A stretch of 64,000 bases of DNA from DATEDA01 sp963789885 (lineage in GTDB: Bacteria; Pseudomonadota; Gammaproteobacteria; Burkholderiales; SG8-39): contig CAWBNB010000005.1 of NCBI GenBank assembly GCA_963789885.1, positions 1 to 64,000 on the forward strand. Reading direction: 5' to 3'. Position numbers and translations under genes: made by a program. Positions 8,394-17,462 of this stretch are shown here, piece by piece; within the stretch, counting starts at the first letter, position 1; every line of letters begins with the position of its first letter. Under the pieces are notes generated by a model. That model saw only the letters and a program-made list of their open reading frames with translations, searched no databases and was not told where the DNA came from.

Positions 8394-9810
8394 ATGACGC
8401 AAACCGAAATGGGTCCCAAGCGGGCGTCCGTGGACGACGTGCCCGAGGCTTCGCGCTCCGCGTTTCTCTCGCGAGACGAGCGCGTGGCGGCGGGCAAGGC
8501 GCTGCGCGAGAAGCTGCCGCGCGAGCGCCACGCCGCCTGGAAGCCGCCGGCCAAGCGACGCGACCCGATCGGCGTGCTGGAAGAGTCCAATCGGGATCGC
8601 ATGCCGGATCTGGTCCCCATCCGTTATGGGCGGATGCTGCGCAGCCCGTTCACCTTCCTGCGCGGCTCGGCGGGCTTGATGGCTCACGACCTGGCCACGC
8701 TCCCCGGCACCGGCCTGCGAGTACAGGCGTGCGGCGACTGCCATCTGCTGAACTTCGGCATCTTCGCCACGCCGGAGCGCAACCTGATTCTGGACATCAA
8801 CGACTTCGACGAAACGCTGCCTGCGCCGTGGGAGTGGGATGTCAAGCGCCTCGGGGCGAGCTTTGCCGTGGCGGCCCGCGACAACCGCTGCTCCGATGCG
8901 GAGGCCCGGGAGGCGGCCGTCGCGTGCGTGCGCGCGTACCGGAAGCACATGCGCGAGTGCTCGAAAAGGAGCCCGCTGGACGTCTGGTACGAGCGTCTGG
9001 ACATGCAGTCCCTGATCGAGAACGCGCCGGATGCCGAGACGCGAAAGATCCGGAAGCAAATGGTCGAGAAGGCCCGCCAGCGCATCGGCGAGTATCTGTT
9101 TCCCAAGCTGACGGCCGCGGTCGATGGCCGGCACCGCCTGGTGGACCAGCCGCCGGTGCTCTTCCACGTCGCCGAGAAGGGCGTGGAGAAGATGTTCCTC
9201 GAGGGGATGGAGGACTATCGCCTGTCGCTGCCCGACGATCGCCGCGTGCTGTTCGATCGCTACCGCCTGGAAGACTTCGCGGTGAAGGTCGTCGGCATCG
9301 GCAGCGTCGGCACCCGCTGCCTGGTGGGTCTCTTCTCCTCCGCCGAAGGCCATCCCCTCTTCCTGCAGGTGAAGGAGGCGTGTCCGTCGGTGCTCGCACC
9401 GTACGCGGGCAAGAGCGTCTACGAGAACCAGGGCCAGCGAGTCGTCGCGGGGCAACGGCTGATGCAGTCCTCCAGCGACATCTTCCTGGGCTGGACGCAG
9501 GGGGCGGCGGGGCTACCAGTTCTTCGTGCGCCAGCTGCGAGACATGAAGCTCTCCATCCCGGTGGAGGGCGCTTCGGCAGGGCAATTGAAGCGGTACGCA
9601 GGGTTCTGCGGGACGGTGCTCGCCCGCGCCCACGCCAGGTCCGGCGATGCGGCGCAGATCAGCGGCTATCTCGGCAAGTCGGACGTCTTCGACGAGGCGA
9701 TCGGCGAGTTCGCGCTGGCGTACGCGGACCAGACGGTGCGCGATCACTCGGCGCTGGTCGCGGCGGTAAAGGCAGGACGCGTCAAGGCGCTGGTGGAAGA
9801 AGATCTTTAG
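8394..9810 (+). CDS. DUF2252 family protein, frameshifted
   Basis: Member of the DUF2252 family (kinase-like fold suspected, function unknown), about 470 residues. Typical blocks are visible: RDPIGVLEESNRDRMPDLVPIRYGRM, a GDCHLLNFG motif near residue 120 and DINDFDETLPAPWEWDVKRL, the last two resembling the catalytic loop and metal motif of phosphotransferases. Near 9513, in a run of Gs, one extra base moves the reading to the frame GYQFFVRQLRDMKLS, which continues to the stop at 9810. The ATG at 8394 follows the rhodanese fusion by 35 bases. DUF2252 genes often sit in stress or envelope neighbourhoods; here the context gives no clear substrate. Confidence 0.82.
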
Positions 9811-9828
9811 GCGCGAAGGAGGGTCAAG

Positions 9829-10990
9829 ATGCCGACCACGATCGTGCAGGGCAAGAAACTGAGCACGGTGGAGTTGAACTGGAAGGAAGTCTTCTACACG
9901 AACTGCGGCATGGTGTCGGCGAGCAACGTCGACCAGGAGCTGGGCTGGTGCAAGAGCGACTTCAAGGCCATCGGCGTCGACTACTCCTACTTCCGCAGCC
10001 GCCGCGAGAACGACTGGTACCCGCACTACATCCACAACCTCGACAACCTGATCCGCTTCGGCGGCCTCTACCCGCCGATCCATGTCGAGGCCGACATCCG
10101 CCGCACGCGGCTGCTGGGCGCGACGCCGACCTACGAGGGCGGCTGCATGCTGGTGCGGGCGAAGGACCCGATCTACAAGATGAGCCACCTGAAGGGCAAG
10201 CGGATCGGCCTGTCGAAGAGCCTCAACACGCTCAAGAACGACTGGTGGCGCATCACCGAGCACTACGGGATCCTCAACATGCTCATGCTGAACGACATGA
10301 CCATCGACGACGTCGAGATCGTCGAGTTCCCGTACGCGGACGACTGGTACAGCGACCCGAAGATGCTGGAGCCGCTGGACAGCGCGACCGAGCTCTACAT
10401 GGGAAAGATGGACCACAAGCGCAACCTGGCCTTCCGCCCGCTGGAGGCGGCGCTGCTCGCCGGCAAGGTGGATGCGATCTACACCCACAGCAAGACCTGG
10501 CAGCACCTGCAGGAGGACACCGGAAAGATCGCGGCGATCGAGGACCTGTCGCGCTACCCGGACTGGCGCCTGCAGGCGAACAACGAGCCCGCGATCATCA
10601 CGTGCAGCGACGTGATGGCCGAGGAGCACCCTGAGCTCGTGGTCACGTTCCTGAAGGCCATGATCAAGGTGGGCCGCTGGGCAAACGAGCACAAGCGCGC
10701 CGCGGCGGTGATCCTGGACCGCCAGACCTACTACCGCGACGCCGAGGACACCTACCAGGGCATCAAGCACATCGACATGGTGCCGAGCCTCGCGCCGAGG
10801 AACCTGGCGCAGATCGAGATCGGCAAGGACTTCATGCTGCGGCACGGCTACATCAAGCGCGACTTCGACGTGCAGCAGTGGGCTGCGCCCGAGTTCCTCG
10901 AGCAGGCGGCGAAGGAGCTGATCGAGGGACGGTGGGAGAAGGCGATCTGCGGCAAAGCTTCCCGAGGCGACTTCGATCCGGCTCGGGTAG
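9829..10990 (+). CDS. DszB-like sulfinate desulfinase / SsuA-fold protein
   Basis: About 388 residues, similar in sequence to DszB (2'-hydroxybiphenyl-2-sulfinate desulfinase), a periplasmic-binding-fold enzyme that releases sulfite from aryl sulfinates. Shared blocks: YTNC near the start (DszB YSNC), RFGG-YPP, RRTRLLGATPTYEG, LKGKRIGLS and QWAAPEFL near the end. The DszB catalytic residues Cys27, His60 and Arg70 correspond to Cys26, His66 and Arg76 with the same ten-residue His-Arg spacing. There is no signal peptide, as in DszB. GGAGGG lies just before the ATG. The frame lacks a stop and runs into the next gene, but one extra base upstream of 10988 would end it at the TAG 10988-10990. An ABC-type sulfonate-binding protein is the alternative. 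Confidence 0.72.
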
Positions 10991-11025
10991 CGCAATCTCA
11001 ACTCAATCGACGAAAGAGGCAAGAC

Positions 11026-11805
11026 ATGAACGCATCGAAGAGAGGGATCGCCGCGGCCTGCTTCGCCGCAGTGTTGACCTTGTCGGTGACCGTTTCCACG
11101 GACGCCCGCGCTCAAGCGCCGGCAGTGGATCCGGCCGCCGTCCAGAGGCTGAAGCAGATGAGCGAGTTTCTCGACGGCTTGCAGCAGTTCAGCGTGCGGA
11201 CGCAGAACACCATCGAGGAGCTGCACGTCTCGGGGCACCGCGTCGACAAGGACCTCGCGGCGAACGTGACCATCAAGCGCCCGAACAAGCTGCTCGCCGT
11301 GCGCGCCGGCGAATTGATGGATCAGCGCTTCTTCTACGACGGCAAGACCCTGACGTTGTACAACCCGAGGGAGAAGGTCTATGCGACCGAGGCGGCACCC
11401 CCGACGGTCGAGACGATGATCAACTTCGCGCGCGAGACGGTCGGAATCCTGCTGCCCGCCGCCGATCTGCTCTACCGCAATGCCTACCCGCTGCTGATCC
11501 AGGACGTGACCCTGGCCACGGTCGTCGGCAAGGCGGTGATCGGCGGGGTCAAGTGTGATCACCTGCTCTTCAGCCGCCCGGGCGTCGATTTCCAGATCTG
11601 GATCGCCGAGGGCAAACGACCGTTCCCGTGCAAGTACGTCGTCACCGAAACCGACACACCCGAAAAACTGAGCGTCGCCACGGTCCTGACCGACTGGAAG
11701 ACCGATCCTGCCGTGGACGACGCGCAGTTCAACTTCGTGCCGCCCAAGGGGACCAGCGCGACCCGCTTCCTGCCGGTCCAGACAACCGGCGCGTCGAATC
11801 GCTGA
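11026..11805 (+). CDS. Secreted DUF2092 protein
   Basis: Exported protein of 259 residues resembling DUF2092 (predicted periplasmic, LolA/LppX-like lipid-binding fold). Signal peptide at residues 1-31 (basic MNASKRG, hydrophobic core, cleavage near DARAQA). The mature part has LKQMSEFLDGLQQFSV, FFYDGKTLTLYNPREKVYA, then GGVKCDHLLF and VDFQIWIAEGKRPFPCKYV, the usual pattern of this family. The frame is open upstream into the desulfinase gene, but a Shine-Dalgarno-like AAGAGG and a classic leader at 11026 mark the true start. The role is unknown; outer-membrane lipid handling is a guess from fold. Confidence 0.8.
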   Translation: MNASKRGIAAACFAAVLTLSVTVSTDARAQAPAVDPAAVQRLKQMSEFLDGLQQFSVRTQNTIEELHVSGHRVDKDLAANVTIKRPNKLLAVRAGELMDQRFFYDGKTLTLYNPREKVYATEAAPPTVETMINFARETVGILLPAADLLYRNAYPLLIQDVTLATVVGKAVIGGVKCDHLLFSRPGVDFQIWIAEGKRPFPCKYVVTETDTPEKLSVATVLTDWKTDPAVDDAQFNFVPPKGTSATRFLPVQTTGASNR

Positions 11806-11824
11806 AGCCGACAGGAGTAAAGCC

Positions 11825-12297
11825 ATGAAATCCGTCATACAAGATTGCAGGAGCGCTCATCGTTCTCGGCGCGATGTCTCTCGCCGAGATGGCCGGCATG
11901 TCCTGTGGTGTCCGACGCGCACGCCTTCCGCGGCCGAGGGGCCGCCTTCGTCGTCGGGGCCGCGGCCGGCTCGGCAAGTGCGTCATCGGCGCAGGCGGAC
12001 GCCGCGGCATCCCAGCAACAGGCCGCAGCGGCGCAGCAGCAGGCGGCAGCGGCCGAGCAGCGAGCGGCCGCAGCTCAGAAGGAGGCCGAAGCCGCCAAGA
12101 AGCAAGCTGCAGCAGCCCAGCAACCGGCCGCCGCTCCCGGAAAGCCGCTGCCGATGGGGACCGTCGTTGCGTCCCTTCCCGCCGGCTGCACGGCCACCCC
12201 GGTGGGCGACGTGAACTACTACTACTGCGGCGGGAACTTCTACCAGGCGGTGTACGAGGGAAGCACGCTGAAGTACATCACGACGAAGCCGAAATGA
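11825..12297 (+). CDS. Secreted Ala/Gln-rich protein with C-terminal GCT-YYYCGG domain, frameshifted
   Basis: Reading with two extra bases removed (near 11843 and 11903) gives a signal peptide (MKSVIQIAGALIVLGAMSLA), a short Gly/Arg region, then a helical stretch of Ala, Gln, Glu and Lys (about residues 55-105, probable coiled coil). It ends in LPAGCTATPVGDVNYYYCGG-NFYQAVYEG, a small two-Cys domain common at the end of exported proteins of unknown function (DUF6515-like). No enzyme is suggested. It sits between other exported small proteins. Length about 156 residues. Confidence 0.65.
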
Positions 12298-12319
12298 ACG
12301 CTAGTCAGGAGACGGACAA

Positions 12320-12712
12320 ATGAACGTACTAGCGAAGACATTCATGTGCGCACTCGTCTTCAGTGCGATTGCCGCATCCCTACCCGGCACTGCATACGCG
12401 CGTGACCCCGGCGTCAACCAGCCCGGGCGGGCAGGAAACGTCGGGCGCGACCCAGGCATCAATCAACCTGGGGCCGCAGGAAACGTCGGTGCTGGCCCAG
12501 GCGTGGACCCCGGGATCAACCAGCCCGGGCGGGCAGGAAACGTCGGGCGCGACCCAGGCATCAATCAACCTGGGGCCGCAGGAAATGTCGGCGGTGCGGG
12601 CCCGGGCGTGGACCCGGGCATCAACCAGCCCGGCGCCGCAGGAAACGTCGGACGTGACCCGGGCATCAACCAGCCTGGGGCGGCCGGGAACCGTCCAGGT
12701 GTCCGCCGCTAG
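12320..12712 (+). CDS. Secreted low-complexity repeat protein (DPGINQPGAAGNVG repeats)
   Basis: Protein of 130 residues with a clean signal peptide (residues 1-27, cleavage after AYA) and a mature part made almost wholly of a Gly-, Pro- and Asn-rich repeat. The unit is RDPGINQPG-AAGNVG or -RAGNVG, copied about seven times, sometimes with a GAGPGV spacer. No Cys and no known domain. Collagen- or elastin-like disorder is likely, so a surface, matrix or mineral-binding role is possible but unproven. AGGAG precedes the ATG by eight bases. I know of no named family. Confidence 0.7.
   Translation: MNVLAKTFMCALVFSAIAASLPGTAYARDPGVNQPGRAGNVGRDPGINQPGAAGNVGAGPGVDPGINQPGRAGNVGRDPGINQPGAAGNVGGAGPGVDPGINQPGAAGNVGRDPGINQPGAAGNRPGVRR
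12404..12700 (+). repeat. Coding tandem repeat, higher-order unit near 100 bases
   Basis: Within the repeat protein the DNA shows a 45-50 base unit (GGGCGCGACCCAGGCATCAA start) alternating with a variant. One longer block, from CAACCAGCCCGGGCGGGCAG through CAATCAACCTGGGGCCGCAG, is nearly identical twice, so expansion by slippage or recombination is recent. Confidence 0.7.
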
Positions 12713-12758
12713 GAGGGTCACCCTGCCGTCGTCTTCGTCAGCAACAGAACGAGTCGCA

Positions 12759-13157
12759 ATGGAATTGTTTTGGTGGTTGCCGTTCGGCAAGGTGCCGGAA
12801 ATTTCGGCAACGAAACTCGACGTGATGCGCAAGGATGGCTCGGCACGGCCGCAGATCATCGATGTGCGCACCAGCGCGGAGTGGCGGTCCGGTCACATCG
12901 CCGGCGCGATCCACGTGCCGATCACCGAACTCGGCTCGCGCATCGCCAGCCTGCAACTGGACCGGACGCGCCCGATCGTCGCCATCTGCCGTTCGGCACA
13001 TCGCAGCATCCCCGCCGTGCGCTTGCTGCAGCGGCACGGCTTCCGGAACGCCTGCCAACTGCAGGGCGGCATGCTGGCCTGGCGGCAGGCCGAGCTGCCT
13101 GTCGAGGGCGACGACCGTTCGGATCCACCCATGCAGCCCGCGAAGAAGGCCAAGTAG
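12759..13157 (+). CDS. Rhodanese-domain protein
   Basis: Single rhodanese of 132 residues. It begins MELFWWLPFGKVPEISATKL, then PQIIDVRTSAEWRSGHIAGA (about 32-50), the active-site loop ICRSAHRS with Cys77, and LQGGMLAWRQAELPVE, the standard domain ending. The hydrophobic WWLPFG start may touch the membrane but is too short to span it. The four-residue CRSAHRS loop is typical of GlpE/PspE-like thiosulfate sulfurtransferases. Fourth rhodanese domain of the island; followed 25 bases later by a MarC gene. ATG chosen at 12759 because the frame upstream is only a shadow of the repeat protein. Confidence 0.85.
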   Translation: MELFWWLPFGKVPEISATKLDVMRKDGSARPQIIDVRTSAEWRSGHIAGAIHVPITELGSRIASLQLDRTRPIVAICRSAHRSIPAVRLLQRHGFRNACQLQGGMLAWRQAELPVEGDDRSDPPMQPAKKAK

Positions 13158-13182
13158 CGGGACCGCCCGCTCGAGAGGAACG

Positions 13183-13923
13183 ATGAAAAATCCAATACGT
13201 TGGGACACGCGACCCATCGTGCCTTTCATCATCGGGCTCGGCTGCCTGACCGCCGCCGGTGCGGCATGGGCTGCGGAGCCTGCTGCCGGTCCGGCGCCGC
13301 TCAGGCAGTTCGCATTGGGACAGGTCTTTGCGTTGCTGTTCCTGATGCTCGGGCCGTTCAAGATCATCGGGCCCTTCTTCAAGGTGACGAAAGGGGCAGA
13401 CGCCCGGCTCACCCGCCAGATCGCAGTGTGGGCGACGATCTTCTCGGCGCTTGCCTTGTTGATTGCCGGCTTTCTGGGCGAAAGCATCCTCAGCAACTAC
13501 GGCATCCCCCTGCCGGTTCTCGCGCTGTCCGGCGGGATCATCCTCTTTCTCGTGGCGCTCAAGAACGTGCTCGAACAGTTCGAGGCGGCCGAGCCGCGTA
13601 CCGACGAGGTCGCCGTTCCGCCGGCAGCGGCCATGAAGGTGGCGATGTCTCCGCTGGCCTTTCCGACCATCGTCACGCCCTACGGCATCGCGGCAGTCGT
13701 CGTCCTCGTCGCCTTCGGCCAGACCCTGGAGAGTCGTCTGACCGTCGGCGCCGTGGTCGTGGGGATCATGGTGCTGAACCTGATCGTCATGCTCGTCGCC
13801 CGGCGCCTGCAGATCGTGCTGGCCGTCGTGCTGCCGATCTTCGGCGCCGTTCTCGGCGTCATCCAGGTGGCGCTGGGATTGCAGATCATCAACAGCGCGC
13901 TGCGGCAGCTCGGGGTGCTCTGA
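13183..13923 (+). CDS. MarC family membrane protein
   Basis: Integral inner-membrane protein of 246 residues with about six helices. A signal-like leader (to AAWAAEPAA) is followed by QVFALLFLMLGPFKIIGPFF, the family's conserved GP-hinge helix. The mid-region has MKVAMSPLAFPTIVTPYGIAA, the MarC signature, and then two hydrophobic hairpins. MarC proteins have no proven substrate; the old antibiotic-resistance role was withdrawn. GAGAGGA precedes the ATG. The frame is intact. It may be co-transcribed with the rhodanese upstream and the membrane protein downstream. Confidence 0.85.
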   Translation: MKNPIRWDTRPIVPFIIGLGCLTAAGAAWAAEPAAGPAPLRQFALGQVFALLFLMLGPFKIIGPFFKVTKGADARLTRQIAVWATIFSALALLIAGFLGESILSNYGIPLPVLALSGGIILFLVALKNVLEQFEAAEPRTDEVAVPPAAAMKVAMSPLAFPTIVTPYGIAAVVVLVAFGQTLESRLTVGAVVVGIMVLNLIVMLVARRLQIVLAVVLPIFGAVLGVIQVALGLQIINSALRQLGVL

Positions 13924-13946
13924 AGGCGCGCAGCCGGAGGTTCACG

Positions 13947-15170
13947 ATGGCGACGATTCAAACCGAAGTATCCTCCGGCGCCAGCGCGATGCCCCCGAAG
14001 GAATTGACCGATTTCTCGGTCGTGAGCGGCGGGCTGCTCTACCGGTTCTGGCGACGCACGCACCTGTCCGGAGATGCACTGGAGCTCGTGCGCCGGCGCG
14101 TACTCGTTACGGTTCTGATCACCTGGTTGCCGTTGCTGCTGTTGTCGATTGCCGAAGGGAACGCCTGGGGCGGCAGCGGGGCGGTGACGTTCCTGCAGGA
14201 CGTTGAAACGCAGTTGCGCCTGCTGATCGCCGTGCCGTTGTTGATCCTGGCGGAGGTCAGGGTTCACCGGGTGCTGCCTCAGATCGTGGGGCAGTTCGTG
14301 GAACGCGGCCTGATACCCGACGCGGCGCGCCCGCAGTTCGACGCCGCCATCGCCTCGGCCATGCGGCTGCGCAACTCCGTCGTGCCGGAGCTCCTGTTGA
14401 TCGTGTTCGTGTACGGCGTGGGAATGCCGTTCGTATGGCGCGACCAACTGGCGCTCAACGTGACCAGCTGGTTCGCCACCGTAGAGGGTGGGCAACTGCA
14501 GCCGACGCTTGCCGGCTGGTGGGTGGCGCTTGTAAGCATGCCCGTGATCCAGTTCCTGGTCGTGCGTTGGTATTTCAGGTTCTTCATTTGGGCGCGCTTC
14601 CTGTGGCAGGTGTCGCGCATCAGGTTGAATCTGGAGCCGACGCATCCGGACGGCACCGCCGGACTGCACTTTCTCGTCCGAACGGGCCGCGCCTACTACC
14701 TGGTGCTGCTGGCACTGGGCACGGTGCTCGCCGGGATGATGGCCAACAGGATCTTCTACGAGGGCGCGAAGCTGCTCGACTTCAAGGTGGAAATCTTCGG
14801 CACCGTGGGACTGCTGGTGTTCGTCGTCCTCGGACCGCTGCTCGTATTCACGCCGCAGCTTCGGGTGGCCAGGCGCAAGGGAATGGAGGAGTACGGCAAC
14901 CTGGGACAACAGTATGCACGCGAGTTCAACCGCAAATGGATTCGCGGCGGCCGGTTGGCCGACGAGACGCCGCTCGGCAGCGCGGACATCCAGTCGCTTG
15001 CCGACCTGCGCAACGGCTACCTGGTGGTCGAGGGCATCCGGTTGACGCCGTTCAGCATGAGGAACGTCATCTCTCTGGCGGTGATCATGCTGCTGCCGGT
15101 TGCACCGCTGCTGCTGACGACGTTCTCGGTGGAGGAATTGCTCGATCGCGTGCTGAAGGTGCTGTTCTGA
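13947..15170 (+). CDS. Multi-pass membrane protein of unknown function
   Basis: Intact 407-residue protein with about six to seven predicted membrane helices: residues 50-70 (VLVTVLITWLPLLLLS), 88-103, 147-165, 195-225, 250-275, 290-310 and a C-terminal helix near 375-395. Between them lie basic cytoplasmic-looking stretches (RYWYFRFFIWARFLWQ reading as VRWYFRFF, ARRKGMEEYG). I do not recognise a named family. It starts 23 bases after marC with a GGAGG before the ATG. No catalytic motif is visible. Confidence 0.75.
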   Translation: MATIQTEVSSGASAMPPKELTDFSVVSGGLLYRFWRRTHLSGDALELVRRRVLVTVLITWLPLLLLSIAEGNAWGGSGAVTFLQDVETQLRLLIAVPLLILAEVRVHRVLPQIVGQFVERGLIPDAARPQFDAAIASAMRLRNSVVPELLLIVFVYGVGMPFVWRDQLALNVTSWFATVEGGQLQPTLAGWWVALVSMPVIQFLVVRWYFRFFIWARFLWQVSRIRLNLEPTHPDGTAGLHFLVRTGRAYYLVLLALGTVLAGMMANRIFYEGAKLLDFKVEIFGTVGLLVFVVLGPLLVFTPQLRVARRKGMEEYGNLGQQYAREFNRKWIRGGRLADETPLGSADIQSLADLRNGYLVVEGIRLTPFSMRNVISLAVIMLLPVAPLLLTTFSVEELLDRVLKVLF

Positions 15171-15255
15171 AGCGTCCGAAGCCTGCGTCCGCGCAGCGTG
15201 TCGCGTTTTTGCCTGGGCCAAGGCCGCTCGCCAACACCGGGCGGATGCACTACGA

Positions 15256-16130
15256 GTGAAGGCTGTCACGACGTTGTTGTTAGCCGCCATGTGGCGTTGG
15301 TGCCGCTCGTGCACTCGGCACTTGCGGAGTCGGTTGCACCACCGGCCAACGCGAGCGCAGCGGCATCGCGACCGAAGGTGGTCTTCGACAAGCCGTCCGC
15401 CTACGGCCGTGTGATCGTGGTGGAGGAGGCGCGCGGCCGCGCGTTGCGCTTCGACGACGTCAACGGCGTCGATCAGAGCTTCATGTCCCTCGACAACCCG
15501 GCGGGTGTCCCGATGGAGTACGTGCGCTACGCCGGGATGGGGCTGCTCTTCGTCCCCGAGCCCGAGAGCGTGCTCATGATCGGGCTCGGCGGCGGGAGCT
15601 TCTCCGGCCTGATTCATCGCGTGCTGCCCGAGGCTCGCGTCGACGTCGTCGAAATCAATCCGGTGGTGGTCGAGGCGGCCAAGAGCTTCTTCGGCCTGGT
15701 CGAGGATGAGAGATATCGCGTGCACCTCGCGGACGGCGCGGCCTTCGTGCAAGACGCCAAGGCGCGGTACGACCTCGTCCTCGCCGATGCCGGCAGTGGC
15801 GACGGGATCATCCCCGAGCACCTCACGACCGAGCGCTTCTTCTCGGCGTTGCGCGAGCGGCTCACTCCCAACGGGGTGCTCGTGGTCAATCTCGGGCTCG
15901 ACGACCGCAAGAACGCGATCATCGCGCGACGGATCAAGGCGGCGTTCGATGGCGGTGCGTGCGCCTGCGTGAGGACGCCGGAGGACGCGAACGATCTTGT
16001 GTTCGCTACAATGAACGCGGCGGCGCCGGACGCATTGCAACTGCGCGCGCGCGCGGCCACACTCGATGGCCGGCGCCTATTGCCGTACCCGCTCGCTCCG
16101 CTCGCGGCGCAGCTCGGCCCGTGCCCGTAG
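15256..16130 (+). CDS. Spermidine synthase-like methyltransferase-fold protein
   Basis: Rossmann-fold protein related to polyamine aminopropyltransferases (SpeE-like). Motifs: VLMIGLGGGSFSGLIHR (nucleotide-binding loop), VDVVEINPVVVEAAK (acidic ribose-binding Glu) and YDLVLADAGSG (DxGxG). It lacks the long N-terminal membrane part of fused forms. The start is uncertain: a GTG at 15256 begins KAVTTLLLAA, a leader-like run, and one extra base near 15285 would join it to VALVPLVHSALAES. In the main frame the upstream residues look non-coding. An exported or lipid-modified version of the fold is possible. Substrate unknown. Confidence 0.7.
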
Positions 16131-16229
16131 CGAGGCGGTGGCGTTCATGAAGCGAGGGGAGAGCAAGGCCGATATCCTGGCCGGGCTCGGACCTGTTCGT
16201 GCACACTATATCTGGGAGGTAATGAGCGG

Positions 16230-17372
16230 ATGAGGTTAGCGGCTTGGTGCGTCACGGCGGGAGCCCTGGTGCTCGGGAATGCGGCGGCTGCCGACTTCGG
16301 CACCCCGGGTGGACCGGAGCCCGCCAACATCGACGAGATCGTCGACGTCCTGCGGCAGGACCCCTACGACCTGGAGCTGCTGATCAGCTACGGCACCTCC
16401 AAGGGCGGCTCGGCGGGGCACCTCGCCCTCGCCATCCGCGACGAGGCGCCGGGCGACGACATGGTGTACTCGGCCAATTTCTACGCCGACCGCGAGCCCG
16501 CGCACGAAAAGGACTTCTACACCGGCGACCTCATGGTCCGGATCCCGAAGAAGGAGTACCTGTTCAGGACGATGTCGTCGCTCGATCCCAAGGCGTCGTT
16601 CGGCCTCGACTTCGGCGAGATCTACAAGCGATCGGTGATCGGCGTGCGCGTCTACGGCGTGCCTGCCAAGGAGAGGGAAGCGCTCGCGGCCTTCTTCAGC
16701 CGCCTCAACGACGACTATCAGAAGCGCGCCAGAAACACCGAGTACCACGACGGGGAGATCAAGTACGACTACCTGCGCCTGAACTGCGCCAAGACCATCG
16801 GCGCGGCATTCAAGCTGGGCGCCGGGTACAAGGACCTGGAGGTCACGAGCGCGAGGATTCTCCCCGGGCCGGTGGCTGCGGCGGCCAACGCGAACATCCC
16901 CACCGAGATGGCGATGAAGCTCGTCAAGGAGTGGGACGCGCGCGGATACAGACTGGACGCCGTGCTGTACAAGAAGTACGGCGGCTCGACCTACGTCGAC
17001 CCGCACGAGAAAGAACAGGTGGCGTTCAAGGACCTGCCCAACCGGTTCCCCTCCGTCCTGTCGCGCGACTTCCGCAGAGAGCAGGGGCAATACGAGGACT
17101 TCGACAACCTCTTCGCGGGGTACCTCCTCTACAACATCGCCAGGTACAGCGTGCGCGTGAACGACGAGACGAAACTGCTCGAGATCGACAGGAGCAAGCG
17201 CCCCATGGCCTACCCGGCGGCTGCCGACCTCGCCGCCCGAAACGCCAAATCCGACAGCGAGAGTTTCCGCCGGCGCATTTTGTTCTGGACGAGTGGGACC
17301 AGCATCGAGGCGGCGGACAACAGGCAGCTCTACAAGTACACGGACGAGGACAGCCAACCGACCTCGCGTTAG
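16230..17372 (+). CDS. Secreted protein, possible permuted papain-like (DUF4105-type) fold
   Basis: Intact 380-residue protein with a signal peptide (residues 1-21, cleavage after NAAA). A GSAGHLALAIRDEAPGDD stretch near residues 60-75 offers a conserved-looking His, and LNCAKTIGAAFKLG near 188-200 offers an Asn-Cys. His-before-Cys order is that of permuted papain-like proteins such as DUF4105, but I cannot confirm membership. The rest is charged and soluble (periplasmic). A GGAGG (16214-16218) serves either ATG 16222, which ends after three codons, or the real ATG 16230. The next gene is a patatin lipoprotein, so both may act on envelope lipids or lipoproteins. Confidence 0.6.
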   Translation: MRLAAWCVTAGALVLGNAAAADFGTPGGPEPANIDEIVDVLRQDPYDLELLISYGTSKGGSAGHLALAIRDEAPGDDMVYSANFYADREPAHEKDFYTGDLMVRIPKKEYLFRTMSSLDPKASFGLDFGEIYKRSVIGVRVYGVPAKEREALAAFFSRLNDDYQKRARNTEYHDGEIKYDYLRLNCAKTIGAAFKLGAGYKDLEVTSARILPGPVAAAANANIPTEMAMKLVKEWDARGYRLDAVLYKKYGGSTYVDPHEKEQVAFKDLPNRFPSVLSRDFRREQGQYEDFDNLFAGYLLYNIARYSVRVNDETKLLEIDRSKRPMAYPAAADLAARNAKSDSESFRRRILFWTSGTSIEAADNRQLYKYTDEDSQPTSR

Positions 17373-17462
17373 GTGCTCGATCACGCTGAAGGCGCTGTTC
17401 GGCAAGCTCCGCCGAGCCAAGGTGCCGCGGGTACAGAGTAAGGCGGGCTGGAGGTAGGGAAC

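Noticed and set aside
6702..10634. A 1310-codon open frame on the plus strand
   Set aside because: It is the shifted frame of the CoADR-rhodanese gene, then the true frame of the DUF2252 gene, then the shifted frame of the desulfinase gene. The outer parts are Arg/Gly-rich shadow translation.
9829..11805. Desulfinase-DUF2092 fusion protein
   Set aside because: The frame is open throughout, but a full signal peptide and ribosome-binding site lie at 11026, and a TAG one frame over at 10988-10990 would end the first gene after one extra base, the error type seen all over the window.
13680..16040. A 786-codon minus-strand open frame
   Set aside because: It lies opposite intact MarC, membrane-protein and spermidine-synthase-like genes and has the His/Arg/Gln-rich composition of antisense shadow in GC-rich DNA.
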